Source of the DNA: Phenylobacterium aquaticum
GTDB taxonomy: Bacteria > Pseudomonadota > Alphaproteobacteria > Caulobacterales > Caulobacteraceae
NCBI RefSeq assembly: GCF_022695515.1
Contig: NZ_JALDPT010000015.1
Coordinates: 50,745-114,744, forward strand
Reading direction: 5' to 3'
Length of the DNA stretch: 64,000 nucleotides
The position numbers and the translations under genes are program-made. Shown one piece after another: positions 15,125 to 24,027 of this stretch (position 1 is the first letter of the stretch; each line of letters opens with the position of its first letter). The notes beneath the pieces are model-generated. The model ran no database searches, was not told the DNA's origin, and saw only the letters and a program-made list of their open reading frames with translations.

Positions 15125-16624
15125 ATGGACACCAAGCCCGATCCCCGCGACGCCCGCGTCACCGCCGAGCAGCTCGCCTCGCTGAGCCACGAGTTCCGCA
15201 CCCCCCTGAACGGGGTGCTGGGCATGGCCCGGCTGCTGGAAGGGACCGGCCTGACCGACGAACAGCGCACCTATGTCGCCGCCCTGCGCGAAAGCGGCGA
15301 ACATCTGCTGGGCCTGGTCAATGACGTGCTGGACTTCGCCAAGCTCGGCGCCGGCAAGGTCGAGCTGATGCCGGCGCGGTTCGAGATCGAGGGCCTGCTG
15401 CGCGGCGTCTGCGAACTGCTCGCCCCCCGCGCCCAGGAAAAGGGCCTGGAGATCGCCTGGGCAGCGCCCGCCGGCGTGGGCCAGGCCCTGGCCGACGAGG
15501 GCCGGCTGCGCCAGATCCTGCTGAACTTCGCCGGTAACGCCATCAAGTTCACGCCCGCGGGCGGAGTCCTGGTCAGCGTCGCCGAGACCGGCCCGGACCG
15601 GCTGAGGTTCACCGTCGAGGACACCGGTCCCGGCGTGAGCCCCGCCCACCGCGAGAAGATCTTCGAGGCCTTCGGCCAAGCCGATCCGGCCTATGACAGC
15701 GTCCAGCTGGGCGGGGCCGGCCTGGGCCTCACCATCGCCCGCACCCTGGCCCTCGCCATGGGCGGGGACGTCGGCGTCGACACCGCGCCAGGCGGCGGGG
15801 CCGCCTTCTGGATCGAGGCCCAGATTCCCCACACGCCCGCGACCGCCGAGCTGGTCCTGGAGGGGCGCGTCGTGGGCGTGGCCACCGACAATCCGGTCAC
15901 CGCCGAGGCCGCGCGCCGCCAGATCGAGGCCTGCGGCGGAGGCGTGATCGCCGCCGACCATCCCGCCGGTCTCGGACCCGAGGCCGAGGTACTGCTGATC
16001 GATCACGAGCTCGCGCCCGCAGGCCCGCCCGACGCCCGGCCGGCCCTCATCCTGATCAATCCCGAGGCCCGCAACCGCATCGCCGACTATCGGGCCCGCG
16101 GCTTCGCCGGCTATCTGATCAAGCCGCTGCGCCGCGCCTCGGTCGCCGAGCGGGTGCTGGCCGCCGCCGGCCTCGAGACCCGCAAGGCCGCCCACGAGGA
16201 CGAGCGCGTCGCCGCCGCCGTGGCCACCGGGGTCCGGGTGCTGCTGGTCGAGGACAATGCGATCAACGCCCTGCTCGCCAAGACCCTGCTGACCCGCGAG
16301 GGCTGCACGGTCGACCATGCGGCGGGCGGAGAGGAGGCCCTCGCCGCCCTGGCGGTCGGCGGCTACGACCTGGTCCTCATGGATATGCGCATGCCGGGCC
16401 TGTCGGGCCTGGAGACGACGCGGCGCCTGCGCGACCTGGGCATCGCCACCCCGGTCGTCGCGCTCACCGCCAACGCCTTCGAGGACGACCGCCACGCCTG
16501 CCTGGACGCCGGCATGGACGACTTCCTGGTCAAGCCGCTCGCCAGCGACGCCCTGCGCGCCGTCCTGACCCGGCTGAGCCGCGGCGGCTGGACGCAGACC
16601 CCGGCGCGCGCCAAGCTCGGCTGA
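15125..16624 (+). CDS. shkA: ShkA-like cytosolic hybrid histidine kinase (DHp-CA-Rec1-Rec2)
   Basis: A 499-residue soluble kinase with no PAS or membrane segment. The order is DHp (His22 in LSHEFRTPLNG), CA (NAIKFTP, DTGPG, GAGLGLTIA), a pseudo-receiver Rec1 lacking the phosphoacceptor (LLIDHELAP), and Rec2 with Asp420 (YDLVLMDMRMPG). In C. crescentus ShkA, c-di-GMP binds Rec1 and frees the kinase to phosphorylate TacA for stalk-gene control. From memory of that work, the binding Arg/Tyr/Arg correspond to Arg316, Tyr330 and Arg336 here, and the Rec1-Rec2 linker DDR motif to DER at 359-361. The neighbouring ampG also fits my recollection of synteny. A very short leader follows a possible -10 (tagatt). 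Confidence 0.75.
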   Translation: MDTKPDPRDARVTAEQLASLSHEFRTPLNGVLGMARLLEGTGLTDEQRTYVAALRESGEHLLGLVNDVLDFAKLGAGKVELMPARFEIEGLLRGVCELLAPRAQEKGLEIAWAAPAGVGQALADEGRLRQILLNFAGNAIKFTPAGGVLVSVAETGPDRLRFTVEDTGPGVSPAHREKIFEAFGQADPAYDSVQLGGAGLGLTIARTLALAMGGDVGVDTAPGGGAAFWIEAQIPHTPATAELVLEGRVVGVATDNPVTAEAARRQIEACGGGVIAADHPAGLGPEAEVLLIDHELAPAGPPDARPALILINPEARNRIADYRARGFAGYLIKPLRRASVAERVLAAAGLETRKAAHEDERVAAAVATGVRVLLVEDNAINALLAKTLLTREGCTVDHAAGGEEALAALAVGGYDLVLMDMRMPGLSGLETTRRLRDLGIATPVVALTANAFEDDRHACLDAGMDDFLVKPLASDALRAVLTRLSRGGWTQTPARAKLG

Positions 16625-16670
16625 CCGCGGCGGCCGCCCCCATGGCCACGCGCCAGGGGGAGCACCGCCA

Positions 16671-18392
16671 ATGACCGACACGCCCGCAGCCGCGCCCAAG
16701 CGCAGCGTCTGGGAGGCCATCGCCGTCTATGGCGAACGCCGCGCCCTGGTCATGCTGGCCCTCGGCTTCGCCTCCGGCCTGCCCAACCTCCTGATCTTCG
16801 ACACCCTGTCGGCCTGGCTGCGCGACGCCGGCCTTTCGCTGGAGGTGATCGGCTTCTTCAGCCTGGCGACCCTCGCCTATTCCCTGAAGCTGCTCTGGGC
16901 GCCCTTGGTCGACCGGGCGACCATCCCGATCCTGACCCGCTGGCTCGGCCACCGCCGCTCCTGGATGCTGGCCTGCCAGGCCCTGATCATGCTGGGCCTG
17001 TGGCTGATCTCGGGCGGGAATCCGAAGACCGGCCTGCCGATGATGGCGGCCTTCGCGGTGTTCGTGGGCTTCGTCTCCGCGACCCAGGACATCGTCATCG
17101 ACGCCTGGCGGATCGAGGCCGCACCTCAGGAGAAGCAGGGCGCCATGGCCGCCGCCTATCAGTGGGGCTATCGCATCGCCATGATCGTGGCCGGGGTGGC
17201 CCCCCTGCTGATGTCCGAGGCCGTGGGCTGGAACCTGTCCTATGCGGTCATGGCGGCCCTGATGGGCCTGGGCGTGCTCGGCGTGCTCGGCGCCCCGCGC
17301 GAGATCGAGCATCAGGTCCGGCCGATCGACTATGCCGACGCGCCCGAGGCGCCGGCCCGCGACGGGATCGAATGGGCCCTGCGCCTGGCCCTGGTGGTGC
17401 TGGGCGCCCTGATCTTCGGCTCGGGCCTGGCCGGCGACGCCACCCTCTTGTCGACCCTGATGGCCCGGATCGGCCAGGGCCCGGCGGGCGAGAGCCTGGC
17501 CGCCGCCTGGAGCGCCAAGGGCTCCGGGGTCTTCATCCAGATGGCCGGCATACTGGTCGGGGCCTGTGTGATCGTGGCCGCGGCCATGCCCCTGCCCGGA
17601 TTCAAGACCCGGCCGGGCATCTATCTGTCCAGCGCGCTCGCCAGCCCCTTCGTCGATTTCTTCCGGCGCTATTCGGGGGTCGCCGGCCTGATCCTGGCCT
17701 TGATCTGCGTCTACCGGCTGAGCGATTTCGTGCTCAACATCATGAACCCGTTCTACATCGACCTCGGCTTCAACAAGCTGCAGATCGCCGAGGTCCGCAA
17801 AGGCCTGGGCGTGGTCATGTCGGTCGTGGGCGTGGGCCTTGGCGGCTTCTCGGTGGCGCGTCTGGGCCTGATGCGCTCCATGATCATCGGCGCCTTCGCC
17901 GGCCCCGCCTCCAACCTGATCTTCGCCTGGCTGGCCTTGCAGGGCCCCCAGGTCTGGGCCCTGTCGGTAGCGATCGGGGTCGACAACATCGCCTCGGGTT
18001 TCGCCGGCACCTGCCTGATCGCCTACATGTCCAGCCTGACCGGCGAGGGCTTCACCGCCACCCAGTACGCCATGTTCTCGTCCTTCTACGCCCTGCTTGG
18101 AAAGCTGGTCGCCTCCCAGTCGGGGCGCATTGTCGAGGGGGCCGCGGCGGCGGCGGACCACGGGGGCTTCGCCGCCCTCAAGGGTCTGTTCGCCCGCCTG
18201 CCGCCCAACGCCTTCGCCAGCGCCCTGGAGAAGAGCCACGTCTCCTCGGCGGCGCTAGGATCGGGCTATGTGGTGTTCTTCTGTTACTCCGCCCTGATCG
18301 GGGTCGCCGGGATCGCGCTCACCCTGATGGTCGCGGCCCGCAGCCCCAAGACCCCGTCCGGGGGCGCCGAACCGGTCGCCGATCCGGCCTAG
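16671..18392 (+). CDS. ampG: AmpG-family muropeptide permease
   Basis: A 573-residue major-facilitator transporter with about 12-14 membrane segments. Family features are LGFASGLPNLLIFDTLSAWL, GFFSLATLAYSLKLLWAPLVDR, and the cytoplasmic RRSW loop. AmpG imports anhydro-muropeptides for cell-wall recycling. The ribosome site gggggag lies 9 bases before ATG 16671. Its TAG stop is shared with the convergent protease gene through one CTAG (18389-18392). Confidence 0.85.
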   Translation: MTDTPAAAPKRSVWEAIAVYGERRALVMLALGFASGLPNLLIFDTLSAWLRDAGLSLEVIGFFSLATLAYSLKLLWAPLVDRATIPILTRWLGHRRSWMLACQALIMLGLWLISGGNPKTGLPMMAAFAVFVGFVSATQDIVIDAWRIEAAPQEKQGAMAAAYQWGYRIAMIVAGVAPLLMSEAVGWNLSYAVMAALMGLGVLGVLGAPREIEHQVRPIDYADAPEAPARDGIEWALRLALVVLGALIFGSGLAGDATLLSTLMARIGQGPAGESLAAAWSAKGSGVFIQMAGILVGACVIVAAAMPLPGFKTRPGIYLSSALASPFVDFFRRYSGVAGLILALICVYRLSDFVLNIMNPFYIDLGFNKLQIAEVRKGLGVVMSVVGVGLGGFSVARLGLMRSMIIGAFAGPASNLIFAWLALQGPQVWALSVAIGVDNIASGFAGTCLIAYMSSLTGEGFTATQYAMFSSFYALLGKLVASQSGRIVEGAAAAADHGGFAALKGLFARLPPNAFASALEKSHVSSAALGSGYVVFFCYSALIGVAGIALTLMVAARSPKTPSGGAEPVADPA

Positions 18393-19233
18393 GTGGTCGG
18401 CGCGTTGGTCGCCAAGCAGATGACCTGAGCCACCCGCAGGTCGCGGCGCAGGGCGTCGGCGACCCGGCCGTAATTGTCGGTGGTCACCGACTCGCCCATG
18501 GCGAAGGCGGCGGGATGCTCGTGGGCCTCGTTGAGGGTGGCGGCCAGGGTCTCCGGCGCGGTGGTGTAGATCCGGCCCCGACGCGGCGCCTCCGCCACGG
18601 TCACCCCGATCACCCGCCCGGCGCTGTCGAGCGCGGGCGCGCCGGACAGGCCGGCCAGCGTACCCTTCAGGCCGTCGGTGCGGCCGGTCTCGGCCCAGAC
18701 CAGCACCGGCTCGGTGCGGGCGCCGCGGCCGCGGACCACAAGGTTCTCACGCCCCAGTAGCCGCGAAGTCGCCTCGCCGGCATGGCCCTGGGGGAAGCCC
18801 GGATGATAGGCCCGGTCGCCCCGGCGCAGCTTGAGCGCCAGGCCCAGAGGCAGGGGCGGGGCGCCCCCTCGGTGGTCAGGACGGCGGCCTCGCTGTGCGG
18901 ATCGATATGGACGGTCGCCTCGACGCCGCGACCCTCGGCCACCACGATGGCGGCCTTGCTGCAGCCATCGACCACGTGGCGGGCGGTCACCCAGACCCCG
19001 CGGTCGGCGATGGAGAAGGCGGTGCCGGTCCCGGGTTCGGCCTTGCCCGGCACATCCACCACGACGGAAGGGTCGAAGGGTGAGGCGGGGCCGAGCGGCA
19101 CGCCTTCCTCGCCGGGCACCGGCGGCGGCGGCGGCGGGGCGTCGGCCCGCTCCTGGCGCCCGACAGCGGCGATCAACAGGCCAAGCACCACGGCGGCGTA
19201 GACCAGCCAGTCGGGCAGCTTGGGAAAATGCAT
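18389..19233 (-). CDS. Trypsin-like serine protease, frame broken near 18860
   Basis: A membrane-anchored protease encoded in two frames. The first (19233 down to about 18868) has a membrane helix (WLVYAAVVLGLLIAAV), a Pro-rich linker, and the His of VTARHVVDG. The second (about 18855 to 18389) continues with LPLGLALKLRRGDRAYHPGF and the Ser of LAGLSGAP. Adding one base gives a continuous 281-residue protein. The position of the catalytic Asp reads Glu (HSEAAVL, where DLAVL is usual). The gene is downstream of a DUF350 gene, and a pairing of the two seems usual in this group. The break lies in a G/C run (18851-18868) and is probably a sequence error. Confidence 0.75.
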
Positions 19234-19278
19234 CAGAGCAGCAACAACGAGATACTGGGCGTCACAGCCGTTCCGCCC

Positions 19279-19707
19279 TCAGCCCGCGACCGCCGCGGCC
19301 AGGATCAGGGCGGTGGCGAGCTTGGCGCCGACCAGCAGGGCGGCGGCGGAGACCTCGCCCTCCTGGATGCGCTGGGGCAAGCCGCGCAGCACCAGGTCGA
19401 CCAGGCGGAAGATCAGGAGCTGCACCATCACCGTGGCCGCGCCCCAGATGCCGATCTCGATGATCGAGGTCGAGGCCGTCAGCGACACCGCCAGCGGAAT
19501 GGCCAGGCCAAGCATCACCCCGCCGAGCGAGATGGCGGCGGCGGCATTGCCCTCGCGGATCAGGGTGATCTCCTTGTGCGGGGTCAGCAGCACATAGAGC
19601 GCGCTGCCCAGAAACAGGATCAGCACCGTCACGCCCGCATGCATCAGGGTGAGCGGGAAGCCGGTGGCGAAGGCCTGGATTTCCGGAGACTGGAGCTGGG
19701 AAGGCAT
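19279..19707 (-). CDS. DUF350 membrane protein
   Basis: A 142-residue protein with four predicted membrane helices in two repeated pairs (LMHAGVTVLILFLGSALYVLL, ISLGGVMLGLAIPLAVSL, IWGAATVMVQLLIFRLVDLVL, AALLVGAKLATALILAAAV). This is the DUF350 (YjfL-like) layout, and the function is unknown. ATG 19707 is chosen because the longer frame to 19863 adds 52 low-complexity basic residues. It lies 45 bases upstream of the protease gene in the same direction. Confidence 0.82.
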   Translation of the reverse strand: MPSQLQSPEIQAFATGFPLTLMHAGVTVLILFLGSALYVLLTPHKEITLIREGNAAAAISLGGVMLGLAIPLAVSLTASTSIIEIGIWGAATVMVQLLIFRLVDLVLRGLPQRIQEGEVSAAALLVGAKLATALILAAAVAG

Positions 19708-19787
19708 GAGGGTCCGTTCGGGGTCCGTTCGCTTGAGGGTTAGCACGACCAGCGCGGGGCGGGGCAACCGCCTTCGCGCAGCGGGCG

Positions 19788-20942
19788 CTATTCGGCCGCC
19801 GCCTCCAGCTTGCGCCGTTCGCTGGCCCGCATCTTCTCGCTTTCGCTCTTCAGCTGGCCGCAAGCGGCCAGGATGTCGCGGCCGCGCGGCGTGCGGATCG
19901 GCGAGGCGTAGCCGGCCCGGTTGAGGATCGCGGCGAAAGCCTCGATCGCCCCCCAGTCAGAGCACTGGTAGTTCGAGCCGGGCCAGGGATTGAACGGGAT
20001 CAGATTGATCTTGGCCGGTATGCCCTTCAGCAGGTTGACCAGGGCGCGGGCCTCGGCCGGGCTGTCGTTCACGCCCTTCAGCATCACATATTCGAAGGTC
20101 ACCCGCCGGGCGTTGGACAGGCCCGGATAGGCGCGGATGCCGGCCATCAGCTCGGCGATCGGGTACTTCTTGTTCAGCGGCACCAGCTCGTTGCGGAGCG
20201 GATCATTGGTGGCGTGCAGCGAGATGGCCAGCATGGCCTGGGTGCGGGCGCCAAGCGCCTCGAGCTCGGGGACCACGCCGGAGGTCGAGACCGTGATCCG
20301 CCGACGCGAGATCGCGATGCCCTCATTGTCGGCGATGATGTCGATGGCGTCGGCGACATTGTCGAGATTGTAGAGCGGCTCGCCCATGCCCATGAACACG
20401 ATGTTGGAGAGTCGGCGGTCCTCCTTGGGACTCGGCCATTCCTCCAGGTCGTCGCGGGCGATCTGCACCTGGGCCACGATCTCGGCGGCGGTCAGGTTGC
20501 GGACCAGGGCCTGGGTGCCGGTGTGGCAGAAGGTGCAGTTGAGCGTGCAGCCGACCTGGCTGGAGACGCACAGCGCCCCGGCCCGGCCGACGTCGGGGAT
20601 ATAGACCGTCTCGACCTCGATGCCCGGCGCCATGCGGATCAGCCACTTGCGGGTGCCATCCCTGGACACCTGGCGCTCGACCACCTCGGGGCGGGCCAGG
20701 CTGAAGCGCTCGGCGATGGCGGCGCGGGTCTCCTTGGCCACGTCGGTCATGGCGTCGAAATCGGTGACGCCATAGTGGTGGATCCAGCGCCACAGCTGGT
20801 TGGCCCGCATCTTGGCCTTGTCGGCGCGGACCACGTCGGCGGCGATCAGGGTCTCGACCAGACCCTTGCGGGTCAGGCCCGACAGGTTCGGCTTAACAGG
20901 GGCGCTTTTGGGTGCGCGCGTAAGGTCGAGGGTGACGCCCAA
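19788..20942 (-). CDS. rlmN: Dual-specificity rRNA/tRNA adenine C2-methyltransferase RlmN
   Basis: A radical SAM enzyme of 384 residues that methylates A2503 of 23S rRNA and A37 of some tRNAs. The iron-sulphur motif is CTLNCTFC, followed by [12 protein letters not shown]; the [12 protein letters not shown] and SLHATND motifs and the C-terminal Cys (LAACGQL) needed for the methyl-enzyme intermediate are present. The start appears to be TTG 20942, since no ATG is in frame nearby. A good promoter lies at 20972-21000. Confidence 0.93.
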   Translation of the reverse strand: MGVTLDLTRAPKSAPVKPNLSGLTRKGLVETLIAADVVRADKAKMRANQLWRWIHHYGVTDFDAMTDVAKETRAAIAERFSLARPEVVERQVSRDGTRKWLIRMAPGIEVETVYIPDVGRAGALCVSSQVGCTLNCTFCHTGTQALVRNLTAAEIVAQVQIARDDLEEWPSPKEDRRLSNIVFMGMGEPLYNLDNVADAIDIIADNEGIAISRRRITVSTSGVVPELEALGARTQAMLAISLHATNDPLRNELVPLNKKYPIAELMAGIRAYPGLSNARRVTFEYVMLKGVNDSPAEARALVNLLKGIPAKINLIPFNPWPGSNYQCSDWGAIEAFAAILNRAGYASPIRTPRGRDILAACGQLKSESEKMRASERRKLEAAAE

Positions 20943-20971
20943 GGGGGATGCTCGCTGGCTGGAGAGCCCCC

Positions 20972-21000
20972 TATATATACAAAGGCGTTGCGGCCTCCAA
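20972..21000 (-). promoter_or_regulatory. Probable sigma-70 promoter of rlmN
   Basis: On the minus strand ttggag (21000-20995) is followed, after 17 bases, by tatata (20977-20972). The predicted start of transcription lies about 25 bases before the TTG codon. Confidence 0.55.
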
Positions 21001-21109
21001 ATGCGGGCCCCGGGACCTTACTTCAAACAAATGTTCGTCTGCGGCCTTCCGCCCGCCGCGAGGCTGAGATAGCGTCCGCCAAACTCGATTTTCGACTGGG
21101 AGGACGGAC

Positions 21110-22110
21110 ATGAAGGCGTTGTTGAGCAAGGTCGTGGGCGGGCCGGAGACGCTGGTCTTCGAAGACGTTCCCGCGCTCTCGGCCGGACCGGGCCAGGCCC
21201 TGGTGGCGGTCAAGGCCGTCGGCATCAACTTCCCCGACGTGCTGATCATCGAGGACAAGTATCAGTTCAAGCCGCCGCGCCCGTTCTCCCCCGGCGGCGA
21301 ACTGTCCGGCGTGGTCAAGGCCGTCGGCGAGGGCGTGACCCATGTGAAGGTCGGCGACCGTATCCTGGCCCAGATGGGCAATGGCGCCCTGGCCGAGGAA
21401 GTCCTGGTCCCGGCCAACCGCCTGACCAAGATCCCGGACTCCATGCCCTTCGACGAAGCGGCCGCCTTCCTGATGACCTATGGCACCTCGTTCCACGCCC
21501 TGGTCGACCGCGCCCATCTGAAGGCCGGCGAGACCATGCTGGTCCTGGGCGCGCCGGCGGCGTCGGCCTGGCGGCCGTCGAGCTCGGCAAGGCCATGGGC
21601 GCCCGCGTCGTGGCCGGCTGCTCCACCCAGGAAAAGGTCGACCTGGCCATCGCCCGCGGCGCGGACGCCGGCGTGGTCTATGGCCGCGGCCCCTTCGACC
21701 GCGACGGCCAGAAGGCGCTGGGCGCCCTCTTCAAGGAAGCCGGCGGCGCGGACGGCTATGACGTGATCTATGACGCCATCGGCGACGCCTATGCCGAGCC
21801 GGCCCTGCGCTCCATCGCCTGGGAAGGCCGCTATCTGGTGGTCGGCTTCGCGGCCGGCGAAATCCCGAAGATCCCGCTGAACCTCGCCCTGCTGAAGGGC
21901 TGCGACATCGTCGGCGTGTTCTGGGGCGCCTGGACCGCAAAGAACCCCGACAAGTTCCAGCAGTCGATCAAGGACCTCCTGGCCCTCTACGCCGACGGCA
22001 AGGTCAAGCCCTACGTCTCAGAGCACTTCCCCCTGTCCAAGGGCGCCGACGCCATCGCCCACCTGGGCAGCCGCAAGGCCATGGGCAAGGTCGTCGTGAC
22101 CGTCGACTGA
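21110..22110 (+). CDS. NADPH:quinone reductase-like MDR oxidoreductase, frame broken near 21553
   Basis: A zinc-free medium-chain dehydrogenase/reductase (QOR family) of about 333 residues. Frame one covers the GroES-like half (MKALLSKVVGG to ALVDRAHLKAGETMLVLG). Frame two covers the Rossmann half (ELGKAMGARVVAGCSTQEK, YDVIYDAIGDAYAEPALR, GFAAGEIPKIPLNLALLKG). The break is inside the nucleotide motif: one C after 21554 would give LGAAGGVG. The ribosome site gggagg (21099-21104) lies 5 bases before the ATG. A hairpin terminator follows the stop. The error is more likely in the sequence than in the gene. Confidence 0.85.
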
Positions 22111-22122
22111 TCTGACGTTCCG

Positions 22123-22152
22123 GCGTCGAGCGGGTGAAAACGCGCTCGACGC
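22123..22152 (+). terminator. Hairpin terminator after the quinone reductase gene
   Basis: Ten-base arms gcgtcgagcg / cgctcgacgc with a 10-base A-containing loop, 12 bases after the stop. There is no long U-run. Confidence 0.5.
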
Positions 22153-22170
22153 TGAGCCGGCTCACGGCTA

Positions 22171-22185
22171 GTTATCAACGATAAC
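22171..22185. promoter_or_regulatory. Operator-like palindrome upstream of an SDR gene
   Basis: Arms gttatc and gataac with a 3-base spacer, 31 bases before the SDR start. The size and position suit a dimeric repressor. No regulator gene is adjacent. Confidence 0.45.
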
Positions 22186-22216
22186 CTGAACAATCAGGGG
22201 TCTTAGGGAGCGGAAT

Positions 22217-23086
22217 ATGGCGGGACGTCTGGACGGCAAGGTCGCGGTGATCACCGGCGGCGTGTCAGGCATCGGCCTGGGAACGGTCGAGCTGTTCGTG
22301 GCCGAGGGCGCAAGCGTCGTCGCCGCCGACATCCAGGACGAGAAGGGGGCGATGCTGGAAAAGCGCTTCCCCGGCAAGGTCCGCTATTCCCACTGCGACG
22401 TGACCCAGGAATCCGAGATCGCCGCCACCATGGCGCTCGCCAAGGAGGCCTTCGGCGGGCTCGACATCCTGTTCAACAACGCCGGCATCTCCGACCGCAT
22501 GGGGGCCATCACCGAGGTCACCGCCGACGGCTGGAACTGGATTTTCGACATTCTGGTGCGCGGCCCGGCCCTGGGCATGAAGCACGCCGTGCCCCTGATG
22601 CTGGAGCGCGGCGGCGGATCGATCGTCAACACCGCCTCGATCGCCGGGCTGCAAGCAGGCTTCGGGCCCATCGCCTATTCGACCGCCAAGGCGGGCGTAA
22701 TTCACATGAGCCGCTGCGCCGCGGCCCAGCTGTCGCCCCAGAAGATCCGCGTCAACGCCATCTGCCCGGGTCTGATCGCCACCTCGATCTTCGGCGCCAC
22801 CATGGGCCTGCCGCGCGAGGGCGCCGACCAGCTGGCCGCCATGGTCGCCCAGAACGCCGCCTCGGCCCAGCCGGTGCCCAAGGCCGGCCTGCCGGACGAC
22901 ATCGCCCAGGCCGCCCTCTATCTGGCCTCCGACGCCGCGGCCTTCGTCTCCGGCATCCACCTGGTGGTGGACGGCGGCATCACGGTCGGCGGCCGTCACA
23001 GCTGGGATCCCAATGCGGGCTCGCCCTTCGCCCAGATCTTCGGCGAGACCTTCATGGCCCAGATGGCGGGCGCGGACGCGGGGTGA
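22217..23086 (+). CDS. SDR family oxidoreductase
   Basis: A 289-residue short-chain dehydrogenase. Motifs are TGGVSGIGLG, NNAG, the Ser of NTASIAGL, YSTAK, and NAICPGLIATS after the active site. It ends with a 30-residue extension past the usual VDGG, common in SDRs acting on larger hydrophobic substrates. The stop overlaps the GTG start of the EamA transporter, so the two are translationally coupled. The palindrome at 22171 may control both. The substrate is unknown. Confidence 0.9.
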   Translation: MAGRLDGKVAVITGGVSGIGLGTVELFVAEGASVVAADIQDEKGAMLEKRFPGKVRYSHCDVTQESEIAATMALAKEAFGGLDILFNNAGISDRMGAITEVTADGWNWIFDILVRGPALGMKHAVPLMLERGGGSIVNTASIAGLQAGFGPIAYSTAKAGVIHMSRCAAAQLSPQKIRVNAICPGLIATSIFGATMGLPREGADQLAAMVAQNAASAQPVPKAGLPDDIAQAALYLASDAAAFVSGIHLVVDGGITVGGRHSWDPNAGSPFAQIFGETFMAQMAGADAG

Positions 23087-24027
23087 CCGCGACGCCCGCC
23101 GCCCCGGCCGAAGGCCTCGCGCCGAACGTCCGGGGCGCCCTGTGGATGCTGGCCTCCGCCCTGGCCTTCACGGTGATGACCACGCTCGTAAAGTTCCTCG
23201 GCGCCGACTATCCGCCGGCCCTTCAGACCTTCTATCGCCAGGCCGCCGGGTTCGCGATCCTGCTGCCGGTGATCGCCCGCCACCGCAGCGCGGCCTTCGC
23301 CACCACCCGGCCCGGCATCCTGCTGTTCCGGTCGAGCGCCGGCACCATCGGCCTGATCCTGTCCTTCTACGCCTTCCAGAAGATGCCGCTGGCCGACGCC
23401 AATGCGCTCTCCTTCACCCGCACCCTCTGGCTGGTGCCGCTCGCCGCCTTCGTGGTGCGCGAGAAGGTGGGGCCTTTGCGGATCGGCGCGGCCCTGGTTG
23501 GGTTCGCGGGCGTGCTGATCATGATCCGGCCAGGCGCCGGCGGCCATTTCGCCATCGGCCTGCCGGCGCTCGCCATGCTGGCCTCATCCTTCCTGTTCGC
23601 GCTCACCATCACCGGCATGAAGGTGATGACGCGGGACCATTCGCCCACCGTCCTGCTGGTCTGGGCCGCGACGCTCGGGCTTATCTTCGCCCTGCCCGGC
23701 GCCTTCATGGCCTGGCGCTGGCCCGCGCCCATGGACCTGGTCCTGCTCTGCGTGATGGGCGCCATGGGGACGGTGACCCAGGCCTGCTACATCCAGGGCA
23801 TGGCCATTGGCGACGCGGGCGCCATGGCGCCGATCGACTATGTCCGCCTGGTGTTCACGACACTCGCCGGCCTCGTCCTGTTCCACGAAATCCCCGGCGT
23901 CCCGACCCTGGTCGGCGCCGGAATCGTCGTCGCCTCGACCCTGTTCATCACCTGGCGCGAGCAGGTGGCGGCGAAGCAGGCCAGGGCGGCTATTGCGGCG
24001 GCGCGAGACCTGCCAGAAGCGCCTTGA
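23083..24027 (+). CDS. EamA/DMT-family transporter
   Basis: A 314-residue integral membrane protein with ten predicted helices in two EamA repeats (LWMLASALAFTVMTTLVKFLG and MLASSFLFALTITGMKVM begin them). Members export small metabolites or amino acids; the substrate here cannot be set. It starts at GTG 23083 within a GTGA overlap with the SDR gene. Its last 38 bases overlap, tail to tail, the convergent serine hydrolase gene. Confidence 0.88.
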   Translation: MTATPAAPAEGLAPNVRGALWMLASALAFTVMTTLVKFLGADYPPALQTFYRQAAGFAILLPVIARHRSAAFATTRPGILLFRSSAGTIGLILSFYAFQKMPLADANALSFTRTLWLVPLAAFVVREKVGPLRIGAALVGFAGVLIMIRPGAGGHFAIGLPALAMLASSFLFALTITGMKVMTRDHSPTVLLVWAATLGLIFALPGAFMAWRWPAPMDLVLLCVMGAMGTVTQACYIQGMAIGDAGAMAPIDYVRLVFTTLAGLVLFHEIPGVPTLVGAGIVVASTLFITWREQVAAKQARAAIAAARDLPEAP

